A stretch of 64,000 nucleotides of DNA from Codonopsis lanceolata (taxonomy: Eukaryota; Streptophyta; Magnoliopsida; Asterales; Campanulaceae). Every line of letters begins with the position of its first letter. Position 1 is the first letter of the stretch. The notes under the pieces are model-generated. The model saw nothing but the letters and a program-made list of their open reading frames with translations. It was not told the DNA's origin and did not search any database. The translations under genes and the position numbers were made by a program. The stretch is from NCBI GenBank assembly GCA_013146195.2, contig CM028378.1, forward strand, positions 78,915,808 to 78,979,807. The letters are read 5' to 3'. This document shows, in pieces, positions 45,820 through 57,449 of the stretch.

Positions 45820-45976
45820 TATTATGTAAATAAATAAAAATATAATTATTTTATGTTTTTTTTCAAATAGAGAGTGAATTAAAGGTTACGGTAAAAAGTG
45901 GTTGGCTTTTTTCTTCTAATTGAGGGTAGGGTAATAAGGTAATTTGACATTTTAAGTGGTGTTGCGTTTAACAAAA

Positions 45977-46204
45977 AGTGATTATAAATTCATTAAAAAG
46001 TGACATTTACGATAACAACAGATGTCAAAATGAGGTAGATTAATCGTAATATTTTTTGGGTTGGTGATGGAGCCCAAAACTAGACAAATAATACAAGTAT
46101 AATAAAATTTTTCGAACATATTAGTAAATGATTATAAATTCATTAAAAATTGACATTTACAATAACAACAGATGTCAAAATGAGGTAGATTAATCGTAAT
46201 ATTT
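45977..46204. repeat. Direct duplication (~75-bp copies, ~150-bp period)
   Basis: 'GATTATAAATTCATTAAAAA', 'ATAACAACAGATGTCAAAAT' and 'GAGGTAGATTAATCGTAATA' occur in the same order twice, at about 45978-46053 and 46130-46204. Confidence 0.85.
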
Positions 46205-46441
46205 ATGGAAAAAAGCGTATAAGAACATACAAAAAACGTAATGATTAACTGGTTTTTTATTATTTTTTTCTCATTTTATACTATTATTATTAGAGATTGT
46301 TAAAAAACACTATTTAGAATATAATTGTAGAAAATATAATTTTTTAATGAATTGTGAATTTTTTGTGTTATTTATTTATTTTATTATTATTTTGATTTAT
46401 TGAGAGAAAAAGTTAATTGACTGACCCGCGTAACCCACAAC

Positions 46442-48481
46442 TATGGCTGACGATTGGGTGAGTTGGCTCAAAATGGGTAGTGACCCATTATAACCCAAAA
46501 TTAAACGGGTCGACCCATTTTGATCCACATTTTTCCATCAAAAAACATACATTTATATAGCAAAAAATTAACGGGCCGAAATCAATGACAAAAAAAGGGG
46601 GCAAATTTCAAGTTGGTACAATTTTGAAAACATGTTTTCATTTAAGACCATTAATTTTTTGCACATTTCATAAAACTACAAATTGCTTGCCAAATGACAA
46701 AAATGCTATTAGTGAAGACAAAAGTGATCCGGCATTTTACAGGACCAAAATTAATACAAAAACTCTGATGCCAAACCTTGGCATCATGATGGATTTCACA
46801 TTATTTTACAGGACCAAAATTAATTGAAAAATGCTGATGTCGAGCTTGGCATCAGGATGGATTTTATAGTATTTTGCAGGACCAAAATTAATTGAAAAAT
46901 GATGATGCCAAGCCTTGGCATCAGGATGATTAATTCAAAAACTCTGATGTCAAGCCTTGGCATCAGGATGGATTTCACAACATTATTCAGGACCAAAAAT
47001 TAATTCAAAAACTCTTATGCCAAGCCATGACATCAGGATGAATTTCACAGCTTGGCATCAGGTGAAAAAAAAATTCAATAATCCGGGCATCAGGTTGCTG
47101 ATGCCAAAATGTTGATGCCCACCGTTGTTGCTGATGTCAAAAATGTTGATGCCAAGACTTGGCATCAGGTGAAAAAAAATTCAATAATCCAGGCATCAGG
47201 TTGCTGATGCCAAAATGCTGATGCCCACCGTTATTGCTGATGCTTGTCAAAAATACTGATGCCTGTCAAACATCTCCGTTCAAACCCAAACTCAGTTCAT
47301 CACCCCAACCCCTTCAGCCATCACTCGGCCATCTACAAACCCAGCTGCATTCCTCCGTCATGTTCCTCCGTTCACCAGAACCTCCACACCGACCCCAAGC
47401 AATCCAGCCATGCCAACCCCAAGTCAGGCGTCCCTCCATCTGGGTCATCCACAGCCATCTCCCTTCTCAATCTCCCCCCTTCTTTCTCAGCCACCGGATC
47501 TAGTTCATCACCCCATCTCCGTCCAACCCCTTCAGCCATCACTCGGCCCTAATCTCCGCTCGTCTCCTCCATTACTGGTTGCAACGGTGCGCGAGGACAA
47601 TGACGTTTCCGATTAGGAAAACGACATGAGGATTCAATATGTAATCGGAAAACTGAATCAAGTAGTTGCCGATCGATTTAACGAACGACGGGAGACGCCC
47701 GTTTCCTTTCATCTTCAACCTCCGTCTCCGGCGAATCACAACATCCCGCTGCCATCGTCTTCATCCACCAAACCTCTCGTTTCCATCCCATTTTCAGCTC
47801 TGTCATCTCCCTTCTCTCAATTGGGTTGAGTAAGACGAAAAATCGAAATTGGTGCCTGTAAATGCCTGAAACCATGTAGTTGCCTCCATTGTTGCCAAGA
47901 TTGTGCGAGAAGAAAAGGGAGAGAAAGATTTGGAGGGAAGGATTCAAGATGAACCTTGGGGATTCTTTGATGTTGTTCATAATTGGTGAATTTAATTGGG
48001 GGTTGAGAAGGAGAGATGGTGAGCGAGAGAGGGAATGGAGATGAAGCTTTATGATAGGTCAGTGTGTGGAATTAATGTTTTGTGGTTTTCAACACAAACT
48101 GTGTACCCTCCCCTCCCCTTCCACTGAATTGAATGATAGAGGACGAGGACGATCGTACACAAAGGGATAGACAAATACTTTTGCCTAAAAATTGTACCTA
48201 AAAGAGATGTGCAAAAAATAGGTGGATTCATTTGAAAACATGTTTTTAAAAATGTATCGGCTTGTAATTTTTCAAAAATAAAAAACAGGTCGGGTGATTT
48301 TCAAGCCGAGTTAGGTGGCTTAGCCAGGGTTTTGGGTTGTAATTGTCAGACCTACCCACGACCCATGATGAGTTGGTAATTATGAAGCTCGCCACATTCC
48401 TTGATTGGCTCACCCTACCCCGCTAAATGACATTATAGTGGATTGAGGATTCACCCCCGCCAACTCACCTTGACAGCTTTA
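46442..48481. mobile_element. Candidate hAT-type element with palindromic internal repeats
   Basis: Left TATGGCTGACGATTGGGTGA and, inverted, right TAAAGCTGTCAAGGTGAGTT share a GGTGAGTTGG block and hAT-like GGGTCGACCC/ACCCAAAA subterminal text. The right end abuts a copia RNase H fragment. An 8-bp target duplication is not visible, so the boundaries are provisional. Inside are the GATGCC repeats (46740-47270) and a Pro/Ser-rich stretch (47270-47830) with no recognised transposase. Confidence 0.45.
46740..47270. repeat. Array of palindromic 'TGATGCCAAG...CTTGGCATCA' units
   Basis: Repeated 'GATGCCAAGCCTTGGCATC' palindromes are embedded in units with 'AGGACCAAAATTAATT' (46740-47030), then two ~108-bp tandem units containing 'CAATAATCC(A/G)GGCATCAGGTTG' (47050-47270). 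Orientation of the half-motifs alternates, so single strands could fold extensively. Confidence 0.8.
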
Positions 48482-48830
48482 GTTGCATGTGCCATGGATC
48501 TATATTTGGCTTCCGCTGATGAACGAGATATCGGATGTTGCTTCTTTGATTTCCAAGAACCAAGAGTGTCCAAGAAACATGTTGTAACTAGTGATATATA
48601 GACCTTCGTGTTTTAGGGCATGTCGCCCAATCTGCATCTACAAAACCTTTGATTTCAAGGGCAAATTTGATGTCAAAGAATAGACCAAGCCCGAGAGTTC
48701 CCCTAATGTAATTTAGCACTTGGTAAGCTGCCTTTAAAGGTGTATCTCAAGGTACACTGACAAAATGACCAAGTTTGTTCACCGAAAAGTTACATCCTGT
48801 CAAGTAAAAGAAATACTTCATCCATTCCAA
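48482..48830 (-). pseudogene. Ty1-copia RNase H fragment
   Basis: The - strand encodes 'AAYQVLNYIRGTLGLGLFF', then 'GFVDADWATCPKTRRS' and 'AEAKYRSMAHAT', the conserved RNase H end of copia pol, with frame breaks. It is cut off at the left by the candidate hAT end, and no other copia domain is adjacent. Confidence 0.75.
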
Positions 48831-49082
48831 GCAAAGAATTCACTATTCTATTTTGTAATTTTTCACTTAAAAAGTCAACTTTCAAAAATTAAGTTTACTC
48901 CTGCCATTGTTTCCTGTCACCATTGCTGATTGAATCATGCACAGCTATGAAGCAAAAATATGTGTTCTGATACCATAGGGTGGGGTTATTCAAACCTACC
49001 ATTATATGCTCCATACACCCACCAAACAATAACTGCAAAAATACCATCCTATAAAATGAAAAAATAGCCGTAGACGAGTGTT

Positions 49083-49179
49083 GAGTGTTCGGTCATTGTC
49101 GGACGAACAAACTAGGGGGTGGTTGGCAAGCCTAGCCCAACATCCCCTAGTTTGTTCCTCCGGTCATGGCCGAACACTC
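49083..49179 (+). repeat. Strong 97-nt foldback (39-nt arms)
   Basis: The arm starting GAGTGTTCGGTCATTG (49083-49121) and the complement of 49141-49179 agree at 33 of 39 positions, with a 19-nt loop. The size fits a precursor-miRNA-like hairpin or a small palindromic MITE. No evidence of expression can be read from sequence. Confidence 0.65.
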
Positions 49180-50221
49180 CCAATTTGTTCCTGCAATCGG
49201 GTCCGAAAATTAAAAATTGGTGAATCGAAATTGATGAAACAGAGGGAGAGAGGGGGGAGTGACAAACACTCCCAATTTTGTAGTAAGCTCCTTTCCTTTG
49301 ATTGCTTTCCTAACCTAGAAATCTAGGTTGGCTGGGTGAGTGATGAACAAAGGGGAGGGGGGGGAGGAAGAAACAGAGGGAAAGAGGGGGGAGTGACGGG
49401 AGAGCAGGGAAGGGAAGGGAGAGAGAAGTGGGCTGTAAAAGGGGAAGAATAGGTGAACAAGGGTGTGTGTATTCAGTAATGGAAATTAATTGAGATAAGT
49501 TGGGTTTATATGAGAAAGTGTGTGTATATAGCAAAATGGGGGTGTGAATAGCCCCCACCCTTTACCATATTGAAAAAAACCAAGGAAATGCAAGAGAGAG
49601 AGTTTTACGTATTCATTTCTGGAACCATTCAGTTTACAAACTGATTCATCCAACCCATTTTATAGGAACCTAACAATTAAGGCGGAAACTATTATAAAGA
49701 CTATAATGCCCTTTTGTCAACTATTCTAATAGAAGTCTTGTTCATAACAAACTTAGAACAATGTAACGTGTTTATACATCTAAAATCACAAACATTGTTC
49801 AAATGGACCGGTTTATTTATTCAACGGATACCTGAAGTTCAGAATAGAGGTTGATCTATTTATTTGCATCTAAAGCTATAGCTGCTAAGCACTCTCATTG
49901 GATACCCTGCAACCTCAGCTCTGTTATCCAAGCCGTTCAAGCTCATACCAGGTATCCTCGTCTGATATTAGCTCTGTACTCAACAGAAAAACTGTCACAT
50001 ATAAGCAGGAGTCGGGGAAACTTTCAAGTAAGTTACCCAAAAAGACTTTCAATTATTTTATACGGTTCAATTCCATCTTTTTATGCGGTTTTTGTCATTT
50101 GTCGTTGTATGCAAAATAGTGAAAGCGACCATTTTGGTATGCATAAAATACATACATCACATGCAGGTTCAAATATAAATTTACAAGCTACATCCACTTA
50201 CAGTGAAAATTTGAGCAGTCA
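49180..50221. other. 3' flank of DPE1
   Basis: No gene. A 'CAGAGGGA(G/A)AGAGGGGGGAGTGAC' segment occurs twice near 49240 and 49372. The DPE1 3'UTR (- strand) should occupy the part next to 50222, but its end is not defined. Confidence 0.4.
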
Positions 50222-53200
50222 TCACAACCGGCCATACGTTGAAAGCATATTCCTTAGTTTCTTTGCTTCTTTGTTCAACCCTTCGAAACTCGTGGAACTA
50301 GGAATCCTCCAATTCCAGTTTCCAAACTGCATCCAGATAATAGAAATAAAGAACAAGAAAATAAATGACACATGCAAGGAATTTATTTCAGTACCATGTC
50401 AAAACCTTTTTGAAATATTGATTTGCAACATACTGTAACTCTTCCAATATTAGTTTCTGTGATGCCAATAGATCTTGAATCGAGTATGTAGTAACAACAG
50501 ATACATGGAACTTTGACCCCAATCAAGGGATTTTTGATTATATGAGATATCAGATCTGATATAAGTTTATGTATTTACAGGTTTGTAGACAGCTAGATAT
50601 ATTGATTTCAGATTAACGGGACAAACAAGACAAACTATATAAGTACATATGAAACTACAATGTATTGACTTTTTCATATAAAAGCAAAGAAGCACCTATG
50701 CTGACATACTGACAGAATTTGACACTGCACCGACACGTTGACATGAAATTTCGAAGAAAAGTATGACACGACACGCTGGGTACATGTTAGTAGATAATCC
50801 ATGTGTAATAAATACACAATTATGTGTGTATAACCTTCCATTTTAAATCTAGAAGAAAACAATTATTCAAGATTTAAGAAATGTCATGAATTCATAAAAA
50901 TTGGTCTACTTCAGACTTTTCATGTTTTAAGGATCCCAAGATATCTGACTTTGAAAGATATTAATAAACTGACATTTGGAGTGTCTTTGATAGCATCCCA
51001 GATGTTGGGATAACGGGTGTGTCTGTCTCACACATAACCGATGTGAGGACCTTTGGAGAGCATCGTGTTACATGGTATAAAAGACCCCTTTGTTTGCTAT
51101 CACGAGTAGATTCATGAAACGACTAAAGCAACTTGCAGGGTGGTTGACAACTCCTAAATCCTTGCCTGAAAACTTGGCTTCGAGACCCTCAAGCTATGGT
51201 CAGGTGAGACAAACCTTAACCCAATTATCTTCTCTAGTATAAACTGGCACTTTTAGTTGGCCCATTCTGAACTAGCTCACACAACATTTAAAGGTATGCT
51301 CCCGTCCCCTCTACTGCTTTTAAGTTTTCCCAAAAGTAAGAGAATAAAAAAGGTTCCATAACAAGTAACATATGCTGAAATATGTTCAATGTCTAATATT
51401 CTGACAGCAAAAACTTGTGTAGGGCGGAATTTGGTAAGACCGATACGTAAGACGGAGCTCCATTTAGGAATTCGCGAGTCATAATAAATAAAAAATATGT
51501 TACTATGACTCACAAAAATAGTCCAGCCGGTCACAGACGGAACTCGGAAGCTCTAAACCTTGGTTGGAGGTCTCGTGTTCGAATCCTCTTTTGCTCCGGT
51601 GCCCCTGGCTTTCCAACCGTTGCTGCCGAAAATTTCTTCCTCCCTAATCTTTGCAATTTAATCCTCTGTCAACTTCGTTAGTCCTCTGTTAATTTCATTT
51701 GCCTTAGGATGCTTGACGGACCCTAACGAACTTTGACGAAACACTAAGTGACACATTTAAAAGGTAAAAGTGACACCTTTTAAGTTCAAAAGTGACACTA
51801 TCAAGGGAAAAAATATTACTCCCTTCATTCCAAAATATATGTCATTTTGGAACTTTTCACACAGACCAAAGAAACATATTGCAAAAACTAAACTGCCCTT
51901 ATTTACTTTACTTCAAACATTAATGAGGTGTCTTTTGATACTCTTGCCCAAAGAATCAAACACAAGTTACGGAGTCAATAAATATGGGTAGAATTGGAAA
52001 AAAAAAGTTCATTGAAAATTTGCAAAGTGACATCTATTTTGGAACAAAAAAAATCTCCCAAAACAACTTATATTATGGAACGGAGGGAGTATTATTTTCA
52101 TTAAAATGCAAAGTGACATTTATAGGAACAAAAGTAACACTTTTAATGATAAAAAGTGATACATTTAATGTTGAAAAGTGACACTTTTAAGGTCAATAAC
52201 GACGATTTTTATTAATAAGGAAAAATGACACTTTTAGGATCAAAAGTAACGCATTTAATGCTAAAAAGTGACACATTTAATGGTATAAAATGACACTTTA
52301 AATGCCAAACGTAATGTTTTCATTTATAAAAAAATGAGACACTTTTCAAAGTAAAAGTAACACATTTAAGACCCAAAAAGTAACACTTTTTAAGGGAAAA
52401 AAAATGATAATTTTCATTAAAAATACAAAGTGACACTTGTAGAAGCCAAAAGTGACACATTTTATACTACAAAGTGACACTGCTAATAGTAAAAAGTGAC
52501 ACTCTGCATATATAAACATGAGGGGTGACGCTGTAATTTTTAAAAACTAAGGGGTTGTATTGAGATTTCTGAATTTTGCCTCATTTAATCTGGATAGATC
52601 CGTCTTACGGATGAGGATCCTTAAGACCGTCTTATCGGAGACCACCTCTATTCTGACATACTAAGACAACCCCCAAAGGCCAAAACCATCCTCATCAAAG
52701 CTCTAATATGTCTTTCCGTATTACATATCAATGTTACCTACACGGTGGATGGTTTTGGTTTGCGAAATATGTACAGGGACGCAGGAGGCTGGAGGCTGTA
52801 CATTCTACAACATGCAATGCAAGAGGTAATTTTATGTAGGTGCAGTGGCTAGGATGTTTTTATCGCATTAAAAAGGTATGATACACATCCTAATAAATAG
52901 TACTCCCTCCGTCCCAAAAGGATAGTCCTACTTTCTATTTTAGTTTGTCTCAAAAGTATTGTTTCTTTTCTAAAATGTAAGCATCAATTTCCATTTTTTC
53001 TTTCACTTAAAAAGTTGATGTTTATCTTATATATCATACAAAGAATCCATAACTTTAGCACAATATAAAGAAATATGATATTAAAAAGTTAGACTTTTAA
53101 AAATGGGACCTTTTTTTTTCTGAGACAGAGGGAGTATGTGATCACTGCAAGAAGTTCATAGGTTTTTAAACAATCATGTTCTTGGGAATTTGGGCATCCT

Positions 53201-56200
53201 ACATTATCAAATGGTGCTGCTATACAAAGACGCATGTAAAGATAAAACTGGGTTTGCAATTGATGTTGGTTGGATTTTTATTTGATTGGACAGAGGTGTT
53301 GGTTTCAAGCGGTGTTCATGGTGGTGAAAAGTTTAGAAATGGTGGTGCTGTTATACAACGATTCATGTAAAGAAAAAACTGGGTAGATGGTAGTTGGTTT
53401 TTTATTTGATTGAACGGAGGTGTCGGTTTGAAATGGTGGTCACGGTGGTGAAAAGTTTAGAACCTGTATACATTGGTGTTAGTGAGAGAAGTATTACAGT
53501 AGATAGAGAAAGACAGCTGGGAAGATGAAGGGTAATTGTTTTAATATTGTATCCTTAAAATCAGGTAAAGATATTTAAGCTCACTATATAATACATTTGA
53601 CATAGCTATGTTTATTTGGACGGAGAATGCAACAGTTTTAAGTCTAATGTGACTCACATGAAGACCATTACAAAAATTAATATGAATCTCAAGTATTTCT
53701 TGGACAATCCAAAAAACTTCTCCCAATGATCACGTTGTAACATCTAAAAGCATGCTATAAGAAATATATTCAATTTGCTAATTGGCTTTTCATTATGGAC
53801 ATCTATTTCAGCACAAAGTGATAGAGGCAAACTTGGCATGAACAGAATGAATGGATACTAATGGTGAGGCATTATTGTCTTATGCTAGTCCCTGGAAGTA
53901 AATTTACAGGTGGACTCCGCTTGATTCGGAGTGTCCTTGAGTACTTGGTACAGAAATGTTTCTTTTTTCTACATGATATCAAAGGTTGTTATTCCTTAGT
54001 GATGTGACCATTTCTAAGCATATCATCCTCATAAATGATGGTATCATGCAATTCTCATTTTTCGTTGAAATCATAATAATTGAGAGTTGGCTAGTCTCGT
54101 ATTCCTTATTGGTTCAGGTAAAAAATTTCTCCTTCAAAATTCTGAAGATACGGATTTTAGGGTCTTGATTCCTTGGGATTATTATCTTTTGAACCTTTCA
54201 TGTTTCTCAAATCTCACGATAGATCCATCTAATATTCATGGGAACATCTCAATTGGAAAGTCCATGTTCTTTGAAATGAATACCTCAGTTTGTCTTCATG
54301 TATATGTAGAATCCTAGGCCTTATAAGGCTCTTTCTTGAGATTTATATGTTTTCTGCACGCAACATAATGAACCAGGACAAATCATAGAACCGCGTAGAA
54401 GTTACAGTGAGTGATACTTGTTGCATTGGACCTTGCATTTTTGACTTGATTATGAATAGCAGGCCTCTCTTCTCGAGATAATGGTAGGAAGACTTCATGG
54501 ATGGATGGTGTGTTTACAGCGTTCTCAAGCATTTTGAGAAAACAGAACTCTGGAATTCTCAGGGATCATCTTTGCATCAGCATGTGCTTAGGGATGGGGT
54601 ATCAGGTTTCGGTAGGGGTAATTTCTGGATGTTTCTAGTTATGATTCAAAAGGGAACAAAGGAGTAGTAGTATTTAGCAAAAATTTAGCGTCGGAATTCT
54701 TTCTATTTATGTGTTTCTTCTTCCTACTTGCTTCTTTAGAGGACTTCTTGTATACAAAGGGCTATAATTTTCCCTGAAAATATTCTTGATATATATGTTT
54801 TTCTTCCCAGTAGTTTCCTTACAGAACTTCGTGTCCACTTTGTACCAGTTTCTTTCTCTATTCTCAATAAACTTTCTTCTCTAACCATTATTAAGAGCCC
54901 CTTTTCTAAAAGAATTAAGTTTTTTACAAATTTGTTATAGCCCTCTAAGTGGCACATGCATAAAATGGGAAAGGAACTCTTCAAATGGAACAAAGGGAAT
55001 ATAAATGGGGTTTGCTCTATAAAGCACGCACAAAATGCTAAATACAGCACACAATTTTATTTTTTTAAAATTTTGCCCTGAGACCATTCAACATTTAAAG
55101 ACTTTTGCATTTAAAAAATGAAAAGCAATTTTTTTCTATTCTTCCCATGAAGTAATGTTTTCTACTCCTGTTCCTTGTAATTTTAAGTTTTTCTTTGTAA
55201 TTTTGAAGCATTTTAGCATTTAAAAAAAATTAAAAATTCTTTTTGAATTGCAAGTTGAAGAACTGAAAGGAAAAAAAAAATCATTTTTGAAGAATTTTTT
55301 GCAGATCAACTTGATTTTGAGGGAAATTTGCAAAAAAAAAACAATTGGGTAAAGGGCCAGCCAGGTGCCTAGGCTTGCTTGGGCTTGGAAGCATGGCCAG
55401 CTGATGGGCCTCACCAATGTTGGGCTTCCTAGGCTTGAAATGGTGGGGGGGATGTATTTAAAAGAAAAAGTGGTTGTGTTGGGAGTTAAATAATTGAAGG
55501 CCAAAATTCCTACTCGCTGCCCAACAGTGTAAAGAGTGCGAGATTGAAGAGAAAGACCGAGGAGGCCTTCAATTATTTAACACCCAACACAGCCACAATC
55601 AGTTTTTAAGAAAAACACAACATTCAACTTATCTGGCCTAGGAAGCCCAGCAATGGTGACAGGCCCATCAGCCGGCCATTTAGCAGCTAGCCATTTCTCC
55701 AACCCAAGCTGTCGGCCCTTCACCCAATTGCATTTTGTTTTTGCAAAGGCTTGCCGTTTTCTTTTTTTTTTTTGTTTGAAAATCTCCCTCAAATGAATTT
55801 GATCTGCAAAAACCTCTTCAAAAAGTTTTTTTTTTTTTGGCAGTTCTTCAACTTGCAGTTCAAAACGAAATCTTTTACAATTTTTAAAGGCTAAAATGCT
55901 TCAAAATTACAAAGAACGGAAGTGGAAAACAACCCTTCATAAATTCTAGTTTTGTCTCTTTTTTTTTGTTTATCTTCTAGTAATTTTTTTAATTTTTTTA
56001 GCAAATTTAAAAAGTCAAGCAGACTTCATGAAGATCTTCAAAAACAAAATTCACAAGATCTTCAAGAAGAAATTTCCAATATTTTTTAGGGACAGAGACA
56101 AAAGTATATAAATGGGCCAAGGGTAACATGGGGTACTTTATCTTTCAAGTTAAGGGCAAAATTGGAGAAAAAAACACAATAGTTAGAGTGCTGCGTTAAG

Positions 56201-56655
56201 CATTTTGCGTGTGCTGTATACACCCCTGATAAATATCAGTACACCCCCTCATGGATTGATTAGTACATTTATCATACCCCATCTATTTCTCACCCCCTTA
56301 AAACTTTCCAAGTCTGAACACCTCATACAAGTTTAAGTGAAAAGATTTTCATTTTTATTTCTATTTGTTTTACCTGAGTTGCGGGAATATTCATTCTAGC
56401 AGAACTCCCCAGGCCAAGAATATCCTGCATAGGTATTATTGAAATCCGAGCTACTGAAGCAAGTGCTGCTCGGATTAGTTCCCACGAGATATCATCTTCC
56501 TCAGTAATTGACAAATATTTTAGTACCTGAAATAACAATACCCTTGATTTAACATAACAGCAATGAGCCATAAAGTTGATAAAGAACCTGTATTATAAAG
56601 AACTACTCACATTGGACTTCTCTTCTTGCTGCAAAACGCTCCACCAACCTCGAAT
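50222..56655 (-). CDS. DPE1: 4-alpha-glucanotransferase DPE1 (chloroplastic disproportionating enzyme), three 3'-terminal exons
   Basis: Exons on the - strand are 56611-56655 ('IRGWWSVLQQEEKSN'), 56374-56526 (51 residues, with 'ITEEDDISWELIRAALASVA' and 'MQDILGLGSSARMNIPATQ') and 50222-50326 (34 residues, 'FGNWNWRIPSSTSFEGLNKE' to 'MLSTYGRL' plus stop). All junctions are phase 0 with AG acceptors and GT donors. The text is the conserved C-terminus of plant amylomaltase-type GH77 enzymes (EC 2.4.1.25), which rearrange short malto-oligosaccharides during starch breakdown in plastids; 'MQDILGLG...RMN-PAT' is a family signature near the acceptor site. Introns are 84 bp and 6,047 bp; the latter holds Stowaways, tandem repeats and a foldback. 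Upstream exons are outside the window, beyond the copia/hAT cluster. The frame here is intact. Confidence 0.92.
51745..52530. repeat. Interspersed 'AAAGTGACACTTTTAA' array in DPE1 intron
   Basis: Some twenty copies of (A)AAGTGACAC(T/A)TTTAA or close variants occur, separated by 10-30 bp of related text. The array is split by the Stowaway at 51819-52089. Several copies contain the near-palindrome TTAAA...TTTAA. Confidence 0.75.
51819..52089. mobile_element. Stowaway MITE in DPE1 intron
   Basis: CTCCCTTCATTCCAAAATAT at the left and, inverted, CTCCCTCCGTTCCATAATAT at the right; TA on both sides. 271 bp, inserted within the AAAGTGACAC array. Confidence 0.85.
52903..53134. mobile_element. Stowaway MITE in DPE1 intron
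   Basis: CTCCCTCCGTCCCAAAAGGA at the left and, inverted, CTCCCTCTGTCTCAGAAAAA at the right, flanked by TA. 232 bp. Confidence 0.85.
53213..53463. repeat. Tandem duplication (131-bp period) in DPE1 intron
   Basis: Two adjacent copies start GGTGCTG(C/T)TATACAA and end GGTGGTGAAAAGTTTAGAA (53213-53341 and 53344-53463). Confidence 0.85.
55007..56226. mobile_element. 1.2-kb foldback element in DPE1 intron
   Basis: Two arms (about 55007-55504 and 55560-56226) are inverted, diverged copies with a ~55-bp centre. Matching landmarks include GGCCTTCAATTATTTAAC, CCTAGGAAGCCCA, GGGCCTCACC/GGTGACAGGCCC, 'GCAGATCAACTTGATTT' and 'CTTCAACTTGCA'. The outer ends GGGGTTTG...ACGCACAAAATGC and the inverted GGGGTGTA...ACGCAAAATGC also pair. 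Flanks ATATAAAT and TGATAAAT agree at 6 of 8, a possible target duplication. No coding content. Confidence 0.75.
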
Positions 56656-56815
56656 CTGCAAGAAATTGAAACTGTCAGCAGAACAGGAAACTGCTTCTCC
56701 TAAGTGACGTCTTTTTTCCTCAATTCCTATTCTAATAGAAAGGAAATAGCACTTATCAAGTTTATGGTGTCAATGGAAATTATCAACAGCAATCACAGCT
56801 GGAGAATTTCACATC

Positions 56816-57036
56816 TGTAGATTTGTAACTGCAGTATTAATATTGTATAGCTGTAGTAGATTTGTAACTGTTGATTCGAAAATCCATCCTTAATTAGGAT
56901 AGCCCAGCTATAGGATATATGTGACAGTTCAGCTATTTTACAGGGCTGAAATTCAGCTTGTATTACACACTATTATAGGTGAATTCTGTAGGAAGAAAGC
57001 ACAGTTTTCTGGTCAACACTTTTCTAGACTCTAACA
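56816..57036 (+). mobile_element. 5' LTR of the Ty1-copia element in the DPE1 region
   Basis: The right end (TCTAACA at 57036) is fixed by the PBS that follows. The start at TGTAGATTTG is inferred from terminal symmetry (TGTAGA / TCTAACA). A 'TAGATTTGTAACTG' motif occurs twice near the start. Length about 220 bp. Confidence 0.55.
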
Positions 57037-57049
57037 TGATATCAGAGCC
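57037..57049 (+). promoter_or_regulatory. Primer-binding site, tRNA-iMet type
   Basis: TGATATCAGAGCC directly after the LTR; one mismatch from the canonical TGGTATCAGAGCC. Confidence 0.8.
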
Positions 57050-57257
57050 TAGTTCACGATCATAGCCAAAGCTTGGATACTCCACGCTTTTCATTTGTCC
57101 TAGCTCAGACCAAGTTCTTGAATATTTCTCAGCTCATTCCTAGTCCAGAATTAGTTATTTGTGACCAATTTTTTTTCCCTAGCCTTTTTGGTTATTTTTT
57201 GGCTCATTTCTAGTCCAGAACATTGGTTCCATGTGACCAATTTCTCTTCTCAGCCTC

Positions 57258-57449
57258 ATGTCTTCCGAAAAGAATGATTTCTTGGAGATTCGTCTTAATG
57301 AGAAGAACTACTTAGCTTGGGCATTTCAGTTCCGGATATATGTCAAAGGTAAAAGACCTATGGGTCATGTTGACAGTACCAAACCTGCCCCTAAGTCGGG
57401 CACGGAACATGCGCAGCAAGGTTGCTCAAGTCATGTCATGGATTATAGG
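57258..57449 (+). pseudogene. Copia gag N-terminus, interrupted by hAT copy 1
   Basis: ATG at 57258 followed by 'IRLNEKNYLAWAFQFRIYVK' and 'MGHVDSTKPAP', the typical start of plant copia gag. A frameshift near 57405-57415 brings in the expected 'KVAQVMSWII' frame, which stops at the hAT insertion. The continuation of this gag is found on the - strand from 62436 leftwards. Confidence 0.8.

Noticed and set aside
47234..47980. Pro/Ser-rich frames on both strands
   Set aside because: Low-complexity composition, several overlapping frames, no domain; inside the candidate hAT element.
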